In this document: positions 37,207 to 48,128 of the stretch, one piece after another | How positions within the stretch are numbered: the first letter of the stretch is position 1 | Layout of the letters: each line of letters begins with the position of its first letter | Assembly: GCF_026625645.1 (NCBI RefSeq) | Contig: NZ_CP113056.1 | Coordinates: 806,001 to 870,000 of the forward strand | DNA length: 64,000 nt | Reading direction: 5' to 3' | DNA from: Ancylobacter sp. SL191 | GTDB taxonomy: Bacteria > Pseudomonadota > Alphaproteobacteria > Rhizobiales > Xanthobacteraceae | Position numbers and translations under genes: made by a program | The notes under the pieces: generated by a model | Databases searched by the model: none | Seen by the model: the letters and a program-made list of their open reading frames with translations, nothing else | What the model was told of the DNA's origin: nothing

Positions 37207-37548
37207 TCAGCGCGACTGAAGCGCCGGGGCGCGCGCGGCGGGAAGCCCGTCGGCGGGTCCGTTCTGCGTCGTGCTGTCGATCTGCACATAGCCGCCGAGC
37301 TTCAGGCAGGTCTGCGTGCCCTCCAGCCGCACGAAGCCGGCACCCTGCGCCGCGCAGAACGGATCGGTCGACGCGGCAGCCGGCGGGGCCGCGCTGGTGG
37401 TTTTGGTGGGGGAAGCCGCTACGCCGGGCGGTGTCTCGGCACGCGCCGGCAGGACGAGCGCCATCGCCAGGGCGAGCCCCGAAATGGCGAGCGCCATCCC
37501 TGTAACGGCGTGGGCGCCACGGCGGCGCAGATGCATCATCCGGCTCAT
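37207..37548 (-). CDS. Small exported protein with porin-type N-terminal motif
   Basis: Protein of 113 residues: basic N-terminus, hydrophobic signal segment (residues 17-36, cut likely after ARA), a low-complexity Ala/Pro/Thr linker (SPTKTTSAAPPAAASTDP) and then CAAQGAGFVRLEGTQTCLKLGGYVQID. The latter matches the start of mature alphaproteobacterial Omp2-type porins, where two cysteines frame GxGF..PGTxTC followed by KIGGY. Here the protein stops about 25 residues later and lacks the barrel. It converges with dapE, four bases away. It may be a small periplasmic domain of its own or a porin remnant. Confidence 0.65.
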   Translation of the reverse strand: MSRMMHLRRRGAHAVTGMALAISGLALAMALVLPARAETPPGVAASPTKTTSAAPPAAASTDPFCAAQGAGFVRLEGTQTCLKLGGYVQIDSTTQNGPADGLPAARAPALQSR

Positions 37549-37685
37549 GCGGCCTCCCGTTTCCAGCCATCCTCCGGCCGTCGATCCGGCGCGTGTGGCC
37601 TGAATCTTCCGCGCGAATTGCGGCCAATCCGCGCCGGCGGGCCTGCTATCGTCCGGCCTGAACCGATTCGCGTGAGAGCCTCGCC

Positions 37686-38144
37686 ATGGTTGCCGTCGAG
37701 CGTCCCGTCCTCGCCACCAGCGCCGCCGTGTTCCGCGCCGGGCGCGTGCTGCTGGCGCGGCGCGGCCAGCGCCCCTCCATCGGCGTGTGGACGCTGCCGG
37801 GCGGGCGCGTCGAGCCGGGCGAGACGCTGACGGCGGCCGCCGCGCGCGAGGTGATGGAGGAAGTCGGCGTCGCCTGCGCGATCATCGGCGTTGCCGGGGC
37901 GGTGGACGTGATCCTGCGGGCGGACGATGGGAGCCTGAAGGCGCATTACGTCGTCGTCAGCCATGCCGCGCGCTGGGAGGCGGGCGAGCCCGCCATTGGG
38001 CCGGAAGCGGCGGAGGTCGGCTGGTTCGAGCCGGATGCGCTGCCCGCCGACATCACGCCGGGGCTCGGCGAAATCGTCGCGGCGGCGGCCCGCCTCGTCG
38101 CCGGCGCGCAGAGCGCCGACACCGGCGCCCGGCTCACCCCGTGA
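37686..38144 (+). CDS. NUDIX hydrolase
   Basis: NUDIX enzyme of 152 residues. The NUDIX box is complete: [23 protein letters not shown], i.e. G-x5-E-x7-REVMEEVG at about residues 39-61. [26 protein letters not shown] precedes it. ADP-ribose or ADP-sugar hydrolysis is common for such proteins; the substrate cannot be told from sequence. It is divergent from the porin-motif gene. The TIGR02301 gene follows 43 bases on. Confidence 0.88.
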   Translation: MVAVERPVLATSAAVFRAGRVLLARRGQRPSIGVWTLPGGRVEPGETLTAAAAREVMEEVGVACAIIGVAGAVDVILRADDGSLKAHYVVVSHAARWEAGEPAIGPEAAEVGWFEPDALPADITPGLGEIVAAAARLVAGAQSADTGARLTP

Positions 38145-38187
38145 CAACCCGCTTGACCTTGCCCGCGCGCCGGATCACCACAGCGCC

Positions 38188-38571
38188 ATGACGATGTTCG
38201 CGCGCGCCTTTCTCATCCTCGCCGTGCTCGGCGCTGCCCCCGCGCGCGCCCAGAACGAGGGCGGCACGCCGCCCTATGAGGGCGAGTTGCTGCGGCTCGC
38301 GGAGATTCTCGGCGCGCTGCACTACATCCGCCCGCTCTGCGGCGCGGCGGAGGAGACCCGCTGGCGCGACGAAATGACGGGGCTGCTGCAGACCGAGGCG
38401 CCCTCCGAGGCGCGGCGCGGCCAGCTCATCGGCGCGTTCAATCTCGGCTATGAGAGCTACAAGCAGGTCTACCGGAGTTGCACCCCCTCGGCGGAACTGG
38501 CCAGCCAGCGGTATCTGGAGGCCGGCGCAAAGCTCTCGCGGGATATCGCCACCCGCTACGGCAGCAATTAG
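38188..38571 (+). CDS. TIGR02301 family periplasmic protein
   Basis: Protein of 127 residues with a signal peptide (FARAFLILAVLGAAPARA, cut before QNEGG). The mature part LRLAEILGALHYIRPLCGAAEETRWRDEM (segments LAEILGALHYIRPLCG and WRDEM) with a second Cys in YRSCTPSAE matches TIGR02301, a family of unknown function in Hyphomicrobiales. It probably shares a transcript with the NUDIX gene upstream. Confidence 0.85.
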   Translation: MTMFARAFLILAVLGAAPARAQNEGGTPPYEGELLRLAEILGALHYIRPLCGAAEETRWRDEMTGLLQTEAPSEARRGQLIGAFNLGYESYKQVYRSCTPSAELASQRYLEAGAKLSRDIATRYGSN

Positions 38572-38715
38572 GCACCGTCCACGGGGCGTGCCTGTGCGCT
38601 TTTGGCCGCACCTGTCACCTTTTTGCCGCGCCATGTTAACCCTCCTTCAATTCTTGGGCAGATCGACCGGCGCTGCGTGCTAAGGTCCAAATCGAGCGTT
38701 TCGCTCAGCGGAGGA

Positions 38716-38994
38716 ATGAGTTTGTCCGAGCTTCCGGAAACGCACGACATCGATGGTCCGGCCGATCAGGCGCAGGAGGACGAGCGTCACGCGGCGCTCG
38801 CCTATCTCGATGAGGCGTGGAACGAGGCGGTCTATGACGGCCTCGACGAAGATTGCCTGGCGCAGGCGGCGCTGTTCACCGCCATCCGCTCCATGGTCGC
38901 GACCTATGGCGAGGAAGCCGCCGCCGGCTTTGCCGAGCGCCTCGCCGAACGCATTCGCGCGGGCGAATACACCGTGCCGTTCAACCGGCAGTAA
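38716..38994 (+). CDS. Small acidic protein, unknown
   Basis: Cytoplasmic protein of 92 residues, acidic at the start (ETHDIDGPADQAQEDE) and helical afterwards (AALAYLDEAWNEAVYDGLDEDCLAQAALFTAIRSMV, part LDEAWNEAVYDGLDEDC). The GGAGG at 38710-38714 is too close for the ATG at 38716 and fits better with the in-frame TTG at 38722, so the true start may be TTG. Similar short proteins are conserved near here in related genomes by my recollection. No domain was recognised. Confidence 0.7.
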   Translation: MSLSELPETHDIDGPADQAQEDERHAALAYLDEAWNEAVYDGLDEDCLAQAALFTAIRSMVATYGEEAAAGFAERLAERIRAGEYTVPFNRQ

Positions 38995-38997
38995 GCC

Positions 38998-39474
38998 TCA
39001 GGCTTTTTCGCGTTCGCGCCTGAAGATGTCGAGGCCATCGACATCTTCCTCGATCTGCACCCAGCCTCGCCGCAGATAATAGGGCGCGTTGGCGGCGGTG
39101 GCGCACAGATACAGGCGGGCATGACCGGCGGCGAAGGCGACATCGGTCGCATGGGTGAGCAGCGCCTGCCCGATGCCCCGCGCCCGCGCGGGCTCTTCGA
39201 CCCACAGCGCGGCGATCCAGGGCGTGAGGCCCGGCCGCTCCTCGACATCGCTGGCGATCAGCGCGACCGTGCCGAGGAACTCCCACCCCTGGCAGGCGAT
39301 AAAGCTGGTGGGTATAGCGGCCCGGGATGGCCCAAGGCTCTCGCTCAGCCGGGCCTTGAGCGCGGCGAAGGGCACGCCCTCATCCTTCCACCACGCCCGC
39401 CAGACCCGATCCGCCACGATCCCGGCAAAACCGGCCGCATCGCGCAAATCGACGATGGCGAAGCTGTCCGGCAT
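38998..39474 (-). CDS. GNAT family N-acetyltransferase
   Basis: Acetyltransferase of 158 residues. The GNAT core is visible: strands FIACQGWEFLGTVALIAS and WIAALWVEEPARARGIGQALLTHA, with the acetyl-CoA loop ARARGIGQALL, and APYYLRRGW near the C-terminus. The acceptor is unknown. It converges with the small acidic protein gene. rpsU lies upstream on the same strand, but a terminator separates the two. Confidence 0.88.
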   Translation of the reverse strand: MPDSFAIVDLRDAAGFAGIVADRVWRAWWKDEGVPFAALKARLSESLGPSRAAIPTSFIACQGWEFLGTVALIASDVEERPGLTPWIAALWVEEPARARGIGQALLTHATDVAFAAGHARLYLCATAANAPYYLRRGWVQIEEDVDGLDIFRREREKA

Positions 39475-39504
39475 CACGCGACCTCTCCGGCAGCCCCAAA
39501 CGGC

Positions 39505-39534
39505 AAAAGCGCGGTGACCTCTGTCACCGCGCTT
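39505..39534 (-). terminator. Rho-independent terminator of rpsU
   Basis: On the minus strand AAGCGCGGTGAC, loop AGAG, GTCACCGCGCTTTT. A perfect 12-bp stem with a short T run, 42 bases past the rpsU stop. Confidence 0.85.
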
Positions 39535-39575
39535 CGCGCAATCTCAAGTGCCGGACGGCCGGAAGGCCGAGCCGA

Positions 39576-39815
39576 TCAGCGGGCGCCGGGGACGACCTTC
39601 GGCTTGGACGGCAGCAGACCCTCGCGCTGGGCGCGCTTGCGGGCCAGCTTGCGGGCGCGGCGAACAGCCTCGGCTTCCTCGCGGGCGCGCTTCTCGGACG
39701 GCTTCTCGTAGTGGCCGCGCAGCTTCATCTCGCGGAAAATGCCCTCGCGCTGCATCTTCTTCTTGAGCGCCTTGAGGGCCTGGTCGACGTTGTTGTCCCG
39801 AACGAGAACCTGCAC
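39576..39815 (-). CDS. rpsU: 30S ribosomal protein S21
   Basis: S21 of 79 residues, a small basic protein of the 30S subunit involved in mRNA start site selection. [49 protein letters not shown] and the basic tail are standard (key parts [20 protein letters not shown] and [20 protein letters not shown]). The start is GTG at 39815, preceded by AGAGGAAG; the frame has no ATG that fits. The C-terminal extension ([20 protein letters not shown]) is typical of this group. Confidence 0.93.
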   Translation of the reverse strand: MQVLVRDNNVDQALKALKKKMQREGIFREMKLRGHYEKPSEKRAREEAEAVRRARKLARKRAQREGLLPSKPKVVPGAR

Positions 39816-40025
39816 GTGTCTTCCTCTTCGTGCTTCGCGGTATCGCGCATGCGTTGAATTTGGGCGACCGGGGCAGGCGCCCAAGGACACGGGCCACCGA
39901 TCAAGGTGAGGGCACATAGCAGACCGCCGCGGCCTTGTCCACCGCTGCCGCGCCAAGCGCGCGCTCGCCAAGCGACTCAGCGCGCGGCACAATCGCCGCG
40001 CGCCATCCGGCCAGCGCGTCGCGGC

Positions 40026-40646
40026 TCAGGCGCCGTGAATGGCGATCACCTCGGCCACCGCCGCCTTGGCACGGAAACCGAACGCTTCCTGATATTCCGG
40101 CGAGTGGTAGCAGGCGAGCGCGGTCTCATAGTCCTTGAAGGCCAGCACCACATTGCGCGAGCGCGCGCTGCCATGCACCGCCTCATGCCGGCCGCCGCGC
40201 ACGAGGAACCAGCCCTCATATTTGCGCACCGCCAGCGCATCGGCGGCGATGTAGGACTTGTAGGTCTCGAGGTCGTGCACATCGATGCGCATGACCCAAT
40301 AGGCGGTGCCCGGCCCCTGGGCGGGGCCGTCGATCACGCCGGCCGCCGGCTGGTCGCCCTCATAGCCCTCGATGACGAGGTGTTCGCCTTCGGAATGGGC
40401 GAGGCGGTGGGTATAGGCCGCCTGATACGCGGGCGAGTGGAAGCAGGCGAGCGCGGTCTCATAGTCCTTGAACTCGACCACGACATTGCGGGCGCGGGAG
40501 GTGCCTTCCAGCGTCTCGAACGCCCCGCCCTGCGCGAGGAAGCGCCCGCCAAAGGCGGCAATGGTCGGGATGGCGCCCTGCAGATAGGGCTTGTAGCCCT
40601 CGGCATCGCTCACATCGAGGCGGCTGATCCAGTAGCCCTTGGCCAT
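40026..40646 (-). CDS. Tandem DUF1330 protein
   Basis: Protein of 206 residues made of two DUF1330 domains. The first runs from AKGYWISRLDVSDAEGYKPY to CFHSPAYQAAY (residues 1-80), the second from AYWVMRIDVHDLETYKSYI to CYHSPEYQEAF (about 113-195). Each has the dimeric ferredoxin-like fold pattern with RSRNVVLAFKDYETALACYHS. Most DUF1330 proteins are single domains of about 95 residues that dimerise, so this is a fused dimer. Function unknown. It lies 22 bases after pyrF on the same strand. Confidence 0.88.
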   Translation of the reverse strand: MAKGYWISRLDVSDAEGYKPYLQGAIPTIAAFGGRFLAQGGAFETLEGTSRARNVVVEFKDYETALACFHSPAYQAAYTHRLAHSEGEHLVIEGYEGDQPAAGVIDGPAQGPGTAYWVMRIDVHDLETYKSYIAADALAVRKYEGWFLVRGGRHEAVHGSARSRNVVLAFKDYETALACYHSPEYQEAFGFRAKAAVAEVIAIHGA

Positions 40647-40668
40647 AGTATGTGTCCTTCGTGGCGGG

Positions 40669-41388
40669 TCAGGAGGCGGCGAGCGCCGCGGCAATCTCGG
40701 CCTGCACCGCGCGGGCGGCGCTCGCGGGATCGGGCGAGGCGACGATAGGCCGGCCGACCACGAGATGGTCGGCGCCGGCGCGGATCGCCGCGAAAGGCGT
40801 GGCGATGCGCTTCTGGTCGCCGGTGGCGGCGCCGTCCGGGCGCACGCCGGGGGTGACGATGGCGCCCTTGGGGCCGAGGATGCCGCGCACGCGGGCAGCG
40901 TCGGTCGGGGCGCAGACGATGCCATCGACGCCGATCTCGCGCGCCTGCGCCACCCGGCGGGCGACGGTCTCGTCCACGCCGGCGCCATAGCCGGCCTCGG
41001 CGAGATCCGCCTCGTCATAGGAGGTCAGCACGGTGACGGCGAGGATGCGTAAGGGGCTCGCGCCCTTGCCTTCCATCGCCGCGCGCATGGTCTGCGGGTA
41101 GGCATGGACGGTGGCAAAGCTCGCCCCCAGTGCGGCGAGGCTGGCGACGCCGCGCGCCACGGTGTTGCCGATGTCGTGCAGCTTGAAGTCGATGAACACC
41201 TTCTTGCCGTCGGCGATCAGTTCGCGGGCGAAGCCGAGGCCCCCGGCAAAGCCGAGCTCATAGCCGATCTTGTAGAAGGTCACGCTGTCGCCGAGCCGGG
41301 CGACGATGCTCTCGGCCGCCCCGACGGAGGAAAGGTCGAGCGCGACGATGAGCCGGTCTTTCGGATCGGTAAGGGGCGCGCTCGTCAC
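40669..41388 (-). CDS. pyrF: Orotidine 5'-phosphate decarboxylase
   Basis: PyrF of 239 residues makes UMP from OMP, the last step of pyrimidine synthesis. [22 protein letters not shown] begins the barrel (part [10 protein letters not shown]), [19 protein letters not shown] has the catalytic Asp-x-Lys-x-x-Asp, and the phosphate-binding loop is [12 protein letters not shown] near the end. [19 protein letters not shown] is the usual flexible lid region. The FMN reductase gene is 19 bases upstream on the same strand. Confidence 0.96.
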   Translation of the reverse strand: MTSAPLTDPKDRLIVALDLSSVGAAESIVARLGDSVTFYKIGYELGFAGGLGFARELIADGKKVFIDFKLHDIGNTVARGVASLAALGASFATVHAYPQTMRAAMEGKGASPLRILAVTVLTSYDEADLAEAGYGAGVDETVARRVAQAREIGVDGIVCAPTDAARVRGILGPKGAIVTPGVRPDGAATGDQKRIATPFAAIRAGADHLVVGRPIVASPDPASAARAVQAEIAAALAAS

Positions 41389-41407
41389 AGTCTGTCTCCG
41401 CGGCTGG

Positions 41408-41989
41408 TCAGGCGCGCAGACCCGCCCTGAGCGCCGCCTGCTCGATAAGCGCAGTCATCAGCGCGCGCAACCTTTGCTGAGCGCGTTCGTCCTTGAGATC
41501 GCCATTCTCGGCGAAGGCGCTGCCCGCGCCGGCCACCATCGCCTGCTCGGCCAGCACCAGCGCGCTGAGCCCGAGAGCCAGCACCTGGCGCAGCATCATC
41601 GAGGCGCGGTAGCCGCCGAGCGCGCCCGGCGAGGTGCAGCCGATGGCGTAGACCGGCTTCTTGAAGGCGTCGCCCTCGCCCTTGGCCCGGCTTGCCCAGT
41701 CAATGGCGTTCTTCAGCAACGACGGCAGGCCGGCATTGTATTCGGGGGTGACGATAAACACGCCGTCCGCCTGCGCGAGTTGGTCGCGCAGCTGCTTCGC
41801 CGGACCGGGGACGCCCTCGCTCGCCTCAAGGTCGGCGTCGTAGATCGGCAGGGGGTAGTCGGCGAGCGAGATCAGCACCGGCTCGCAGTCGAGGCTGGAG
41901 AGTTCCTTCGCCGCCAGCGCCGCCAGCGCGTGGGAATAGGATCCCGTGCGGATCGAGCCGGCGAAGGTGAGGATACGGGGCGTGCGCAT
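41408..41989 (-). CDS. NAD(P)H-dependent FMN reductase
   Basis: Flavoprotein of 193 residues of the flavodoxin-like FMN reductase family. [16 protein letters not shown] forms the FMN phosphate loop, and [22 protein letters not shown] the flavin ring loop. Family members reduce FMN, quinones or azo dyes with NAD(P)H. It stands in a run of minus-strand genes from dnaK down to DUF1330 that is common in related genomes. Confidence 0.9.
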   Translation of the reverse strand: MRTPRILTFAGSIRTGSYSHALAALAAKELSSLDCEPVLISLADYPLPIYDADLEASEGVPGPAKQLRDQLAQADGVFIVTPEYNAGLPSLLKNAIDWASRAKGEGDAFKKPVYAIGCTSPGALGGYRASMMLRQVLALGLSALVLAEQAMVAGAGSAFAENGDLKDERAQQRLRALMTALIEQAALRAGLRA

Positions 41990-42059
41990 GGGGGAACTCC
42001 CGGTCGTCGCCCCGGACGCCAGACGCCAAGGGGCTGGAAGGAGGCGCGGCCTGAAGGGA

Positions 42060-42815
42060 TCAGCCCGCGGCGGCGAGCGGCAGGTCGTGGACGAGCTTCA
42101 CGCCCGCTTCATGGCCGCGATAGACCCATACCCGCGCCGGCGGCAGGTTCGCCCAGATGCGCGGGCTGACATGCGCCTCGAAGCGCGAGGGCGCCAGCGG
42201 CATGGGCGAGACCACGGCATAGGTGAACTGGATGAAGGGCGCGCGGGCGTGCGACAGCTCGAAGGCCTGGTCGAGCAGGCTGTAACGCTCCTCGACGGGC
42301 CGCGTGAACAACGGCAGGCTGGAGACCACCGCCGCCGCCTTGCCGGCGAGCCGACCGTCCAGCGTCGCCTTCATGCCGTAGGCGTCGCCTTCGATGATGG
42401 TGGCGCGGGGAAAGCGGGCACGCAGCAGCGTGCAGAATTCCGGGTTGTACTCGATGAGCACAAGCCGCTCCTCGGCCACGCCGCGGGCGATCAGCGCCGC
42501 CGTCACCGGGCCGGTGCCGGGACCGAGCTCGATGACCGGGCCATCGCCAGCGGGATCGACATAGCCGGCCATGGTGCGCGCCAGCGCGCGGCCGGAGGGC
42601 GAGAGCGCGCCGGTGCGCAGCGGGTTCTGCAGCCAGGACTGGAGAAACCGCACCTCGTCGGGGCGGGCATCGCCACCCACCTTGCGGCTCGCGGCGGCGT
42701 GCTCGCCGAGGGTGCGGTCGCCGATCTTGAGGTCGCGGAATTTGAGGGAGCGCAGCTTGCGGGCCTTGGCCTTCAGGCGGTCGGACTTCGAGGCGTCGGT
42801 AGCGCGGTCGAGCAT
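42060..42815 (-). CDS. Class I SAM methyltransferase, PmtA-like
   Basis: Methyltransferase of 251 residues. The SAM motif I is GPVIELGPGTGPVTAALIARG; LVLIEYNPEFCTLLRARFP is motif II and VVSSLPLFTRP motif IV-like. The pattern resembles the rhizobial phospholipid N-methyltransferase PmtA, which makes phosphatidylcholine from phosphatidylethanolamine, and a membrane-surface role would fit the basic N-terminal part (SKSDRLKAKARKLRSLKFRD). The ATG at 42815 is one option; an in-frame GTG at 42860 would add 15 residues. Enzyme identity needs assay or close homologs. Confidence 0.78.
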   Translation of the reverse strand: MLDRATDASKSDRLKAKARKLRSLKFRDLKIGDRTLGEHAAASRKVGGDARPDEVRFLQSWLQNPLRTGALSPSGRALARTMAGYVDPAGDGPVIELGPGTGPVTAALIARGVAEERLVLIEYNPEFCTLLRARFPRATIIEGDAYGMKATLDGRLAGKAAAVVSSLPLFTRPVEERYSLLDQAFELSHARAPFIQFTYAVVSPMPLAPSRFEAHVSPRIWANLPPARVWVYRGHEAGVKLVHDLPLAAAG

Positions 42816-42940
42816 GCGACTTTGATTCCATTCGGCCGCGAAGAAACGGCGCAGGGCCACGGGCGGAAGCGGCGTCAGACTAAAGTGGTTGCCCGACGAT
42901 GTTAAGACCCTGCGATGACGGCGGCGTTACGCCACCCTCA

Positions 42941-44080
42941 CTAATCCGCATCCCCGGCAAAGAAATCCTTTACCTTGGCAAAGAAGCCGCTCGATTCCGG
43001 GTGCGTCTCGCCGGAGCATTCCCGCTCGAACTCGGTGAGCAATTCGCGCTGACGTCGGGTGAGGTTCTGCGGCGTTTCCACCACCACCTGCACATACATG
43101 TCGCCGCGCGTGCGGCTGCGGAGCACCGGCATGCCGCGCCCGCCGAGGCGGAAGCGCTTGCCGGACTGGGTGCCCTCGGGAACCTTCACCTTGTGGGTGT
43201 CGCCCTCGATGGTCGGCACCTCGAAGGTGCCGCCGAGCGCCGCCGTGACCATGGAGATCGGCGCGCGGCAGAACAGGTCCGCGCCGTCGCGCTGAAAGAA
43301 CTCGTGCGGGGCGAGCGACAGGAAGATGTAGAGATCGCCCGGCGGCCCGCCGCGCATCCCGGCCTCGCCCTCATTGGCGAGGCGAATACGCGTGCCATCC
43401 TCGACGCCGGCGGGAATGGCGACTTCGAGCGTGCGCTCCTTGGTGGTGCGCCCCGCGCCCGCGCAAGACGGGCAGGGATCCTCGATCACCTGGCCACGGC
43501 CCTGGCAGCTCGGGCAGGTGCGCTCCAGCGTGAAGAAGCCCTGCGCCTGGCGCACGCGGCCGGCGCCGCCGCAGGTGCGGCAGGTGGTGGGCTGCGTGCC
43601 GGGCTTGGCGCCCGAGCCGGAGCAGGTCTCGCAGACGATGGAGGTCGGCAGCCGCACCGTGGCGTTCTTGCCGGAGAAGGCCTCCTCGAGGGTGATTTCC
43701 ATGTTGTAGCGCAGGTCCGCCCCGCGCTCGCGCCCACCGCGCTGGCCACCGCCGCCGCCGCGTCGCCCGCCGGCCATGCCGAACAGGTCGTCGAAAATGT
43801 CGGAGAAGGTCGAGGCGAAGTCCGCCCCGAAGCCGGGCCCGCCACCGCCGCCATTCTCGAAGGCGGCATGGCCGAAGCGGTCATAGGCCGCGCGCTTCTG
43901 CGGATCCTTCAGGCAGTCATAGGCCTCGCTGATTTCCTTGAAGCGGATTTCGGCCTCGGCATTGCCGGGATTCTTGTCCGGATGCCACTTCATGGCGAGC
44001 TTGCGATAGGCGCTCTTCAGCTCCCCGTCATTGCAGGTACGGGTGACTTCAAGCAGCTCGTAATAATCGGTCTTGGACAT
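42941..44080 (-). CDS. dnaJ: Chaperone protein DnaJ
   Basis: Full-length type A DnaJ of 379 residues, co-chaperone of DnaK. The J domain has [10 protein letters not shown], then a Gly/Phe region ([25 protein letters not shown], part [17 protein letters not shown]), four zinc motifs of the CxxCxGxG type ([32 protein letters not shown]) and the C-terminal substrate-binding barrels. It lies 199 bases downstream of dnaK; a hairpin between the two may reduce read-through. Confidence 0.97.
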   Translation of the reverse strand: MSKTDYYELLEVTRTCNDGELKSAYRKLAMKWHPDKNPGNAEAEIRFKEISEAYDCLKDPQKRAAYDRFGHAAFENGGGGGPGFGADFASTFSDIFDDLFGMAGGRRGGGGGQRGGRERGADLRYNMEITLEEAFSGKNATVRLPTSIVCETCSGSGAKPGTQPTTCRTCGGAGRVRQAQGFFTLERTCPSCQGRGQVIEDPCPSCAGAGRTTKERTLEVAIPAGVEDGTRIRLANEGEAGMRGGPPGDLYIFLSLAPHEFFQRDGADLFCRAPISMVTAALGGTFEVPTIEGDTHKVKVPEGTQSGKRFRLGGRGMPVLRSRTRGDMYVQVVVETPQNLTRRQRELLTEFERECSGETHPESSGFFAKVKDFFAGDAD

Positions 44081-44234
44081 GGATGGTTGAGCCGTCGCAC
44101 GGTTTGGACCGGATGAGGCAGCGCGCTCGCCACCCCGTTCCGGTCAAAGCAGCCGCTTCATGCAGGAATCCTGCCGCGTCCGAGCCTGAAGCCCCGGCGG
44201 GCGCCCACATCATCCGGCACTGCCAAACAGAGTT

Positions 44235-44262
44235 CCGCCCCCGGAATCGCTCCCGGGGGCGG
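44235..44262 (-). terminator. Hairpin between dnaK and dnaJ
   Basis: CCGCCCCCGG and CCGGGGGCGG pair around a loop of eight bases, 18 bases past the dnaK stop. On the minus strand it is followed by AACTCTGTTT, so it may act as a partial terminator or mRNA-stabilising element that sets the DnaK to DnaJ ratio. Confidence 0.6.
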
Positions 44263-44279
44263 CACGAACCTTGGAGCCG

Positions 44280-46175
<1,896 letters not shown>

Positions 46176-46314
46176 AATGTTTCTCCTTCCGGCAGGCCGG
46201 CCGGACCTTATTGAAGCACCCGGAGAGGAACAGCGCAGCGGCGAACCGCCGCCGTCCCCCGGGACCGGCCCCCATAGCAATTGGGTACGGCGCCATGCGC
46301 GCCGTTCGTGGCCG

Positions 46315-46343
46315 ATATAGGGGGCGCCCGTTTCCGCCGCAAG
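46315..46343 (-). promoter_or_regulatory. RpoH (sigma-32) type promoter for dnaK
   Basis: On the minus strand CTTG (46343-46340), 18 bases, then CCTATAT (46321-46315). This agrees with the alphaproteobacterial heat-shock consensus CTTG-N17/18-CYTATNT. It lies 140 bases before the dnaK start, leaving a long GC-rich leader. Confidence 0.8.
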
Positions 46344-46401
46344 AAGGTGCCGGCGGCGAAAATCGCGCGCTCGTGAAGCCGGCGCGCCATCCGGCCCGGT
46401 T

Positions 46402-47634
46402 TCAGTGCCCGCTAAACACCAGGATACGCAGCGGCACGATCACCGCCTGCAGCCGCAGAAGCAGCGCATGGACCGCCGCAACCGTGTCAACGACGTGAAG
46501 ATAGACCGCCGTAAGCCCGCCGACCTCGCCGGAGGCGAGCCGTGCGTGATTGCTCGAATAGGCATTGGCGATGCAGCTCGAGCCGGGTGTCACGCCGGCA
46601 AGGCCGCCCTCATAGAGCGGCTCCAGCACCACCGTCAGCGTGCCCGGCGCGGCGACCTGCCGGGCGTCCTGCAGCTGCTCGGCGGCGCGCAGCTGCCCGG
46701 CGGCGATGGCGTCCTGCACATCCGTCACCACCATGGGGATGACCGTGAGCGGCTTCGACAGGCACACCGCCTCGGCCACCATGCCCGGCCGGAGCACCTG
46801 CGCCTCGATCTGGCCGAAGCCGGCGACGAGGCGCTGGCGACCGGCGCCTTCCGGGATCAGCACGCCGGCCGGGCGCAGCATCGGGCTGACGAGATCGCCG
46901 ACCCGCAGGGCGAACTGCTCGACCTGACCGGCCGTGCCGGCGCGGATCACCGTCTTGTCGAGGGCGACCAGCGCCTCGGCCAGCGCCGCCTCGGCGCTCG
47001 CCTTCTGCGCGGGCAGAAGCAGGGTGGCGCGGGCCTGCGCCGCCTCGCGCGCGGCCAGCGCGGCGGCGACACCGCCCTCGCGGCCATCGACGACATTCTG
47101 CAGCCGCTCGATCTCGCGGACACTCACCACGCCGGCATTGCGCTGCTGAAGCTCGCGCCGCGTCTCCAGCTCATCGCGCGCCTGTTGCAGCGCTTCCTCG
47201 GCCTGGCGCAGCTGCCCCTCGGCGGCGGCGATGTCGGCGCGGGCGGCGACAAGCGCGGCCTCCGTCTCGACGATGCGCCGGCGTGCGGTCTCGGCCTGCG
47301 CCTTCTGGAGGGAATCGTCGAGCCGGAACAGTGGCTGGCCGGCCTCGACGCGGGCGCTCTGCCCCACCAGAACCTCGCTCACGCGACCGCCGATCTCCGG
47401 CACGATCGGCACGGCGCGGAAATAGGCGGTGACATTGCTCGAGGAGGGATGGTTGTAGAAGATCACCGCGATCAGCCCAACGGTGAGCATCAGGCAGGCA
47501 GTGATGCCCCAGCGCAGCTCATACCAGACCGAATAGAGCGTGATCTCATGGCCGAAGCGCTTTCCCTGCGCGTAGCGGCGGATGAGATAATCCGGGAACA
47601 CCGTGACCAGCGAGCACAGCAGCAGCTCAAGCAT
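46402..47634 (-). CDS. HlyD family secretion protein (membrane fusion protein)
   Basis: Periplasmic adaptor of 410 residues anchored by an N-terminal helix ([19 protein letters not shown], about residues 43-61). The biotinyl-lipoyl domain ([30 protein letters not shown], part [12 protein letters not shown]) flanks a long coiled coil (residues about 110-220) and [15 protein letters not shown] returns to the lipoyl half. It is similar to the YibH/YiaV branch, which has no ABC or RND gene beside it. Its start overlaps the end of the small membrane protein gene by eight bases, so the two act together. Confidence 0.88.
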   Translation of the reverse strand: MLELLLCSLVTVFPDYLIRRYAQGKRFGHEITLYSVWYELRWGITACLMLTVGLIAVIFYNHPSSSNVTAYFRAVPIVPEIGGRVSEVLVGQSARVEAGQPLFRLDDSLQKAQAETARRRIVETEAALVAARADIAAAEGQLRQAEEALQQARDELETRRELQQRNAGVVSVREIERLQNVVDGREGGVAAALAAREAAQARATLLLPAQKASAEAALAEALVALDKTVIRAGTAGQVEQFALRVGDLVSPMLRPAGVLIPEGAGRQRLVAGFGQIEAQVLRPGMVAEAVCLSKPLTVIPMVVTDVQDAIAAGQLRAAEQLQDARQVAAPGTLTVVLEPLYEGGLAGVTPGSSCIANAYSSNHARLASGEVGGLTAVYLHVVDTVAAVHALLLRLQAVIVPLRILVFSGH

Positions 47635-48040
47635 GGTTGCGGCTCTCGGCGCTGTGGCGCTCTCCATGCAGGCCGGGCGCCGGGGCGTCCGCCGGCGGCG
47701 AGGTGCCCGCCAGCCGCTCCACCCCGCGGGCGATGCGGGTCAGCGGTGTGCCGAAATCGGGCAGATCGATGAAGGCGAGCAGCAGCGCGGCCACCCAGAA
47801 CAGATGGATGTGGGTGAACAGCGCCAAGAGGCACAGCACCGCGACGATTTCCATCTGCAGCTTCTGCGCCTTGTGCGCCATGCGCTCGGGCAGCGAGTGC
47901 AGCGCCAGGAACAGGACGCCGCCGACCAGAACCGCGCCGATCAGCGTCACGGTCGCCACGCCGAGCAGGATGTCGGTCTCGCCCGGCGCAGTGATGAAGA
48001 AGGGAAGGTGGTCAGGCGTGACCGGAAGCGGCGATGACAC
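47627..48040 (-). CDS. Small membrane partner of HlyD protein (DUF3302-like)
   Basis: Membrane protein of 137 residues with two or three hydrophobic segments (ILLGVATVTLIGAVLVGGVLFLAL split as GVATVTLIGAVLVGG; MEIVAVLCLLALFTHIHLFWVAALLLAF split as EIVAVLCLLALFTHIHLFW). The pattern short-helix, LPERMAHK basic loop, two helices recalls YiaW/YibI (DUF3302), the usual partner of YiaV/YibH adaptors. The assignment rests on topology and pairing. The C-terminal tail is polar and overlaps the adaptor gene start. Confidence 0.65.
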   Translation of the reverse strand: MSSPLPVTPDHLPFFITAPGETDILLGVATVTLIGAVLVGGVLFLALHSLPERMAHKAQKLQMEIVAVLCLLALFTHIHLFWVAALLLAFIDLPDFGTPLTRIARGVERLAGTSPPADAPAPGLHGERHSAESRNHA

Positions 48041-48128
48041 GGCATGTCCCCATGAGAGCGGCCGACGTGGGTTTGACGACGATCAGTGCCACCTGAATAC
48101 CGGCCTGTCCAGACTGCCCACAGGGTCT

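Noticed and set aside
38636..38650. Possible CtrA box (TTAA-N7-TCAA)
   Set aside because: One arm deviates from TTAA and no cell-cycle gene follows; a single half match is expected by chance.
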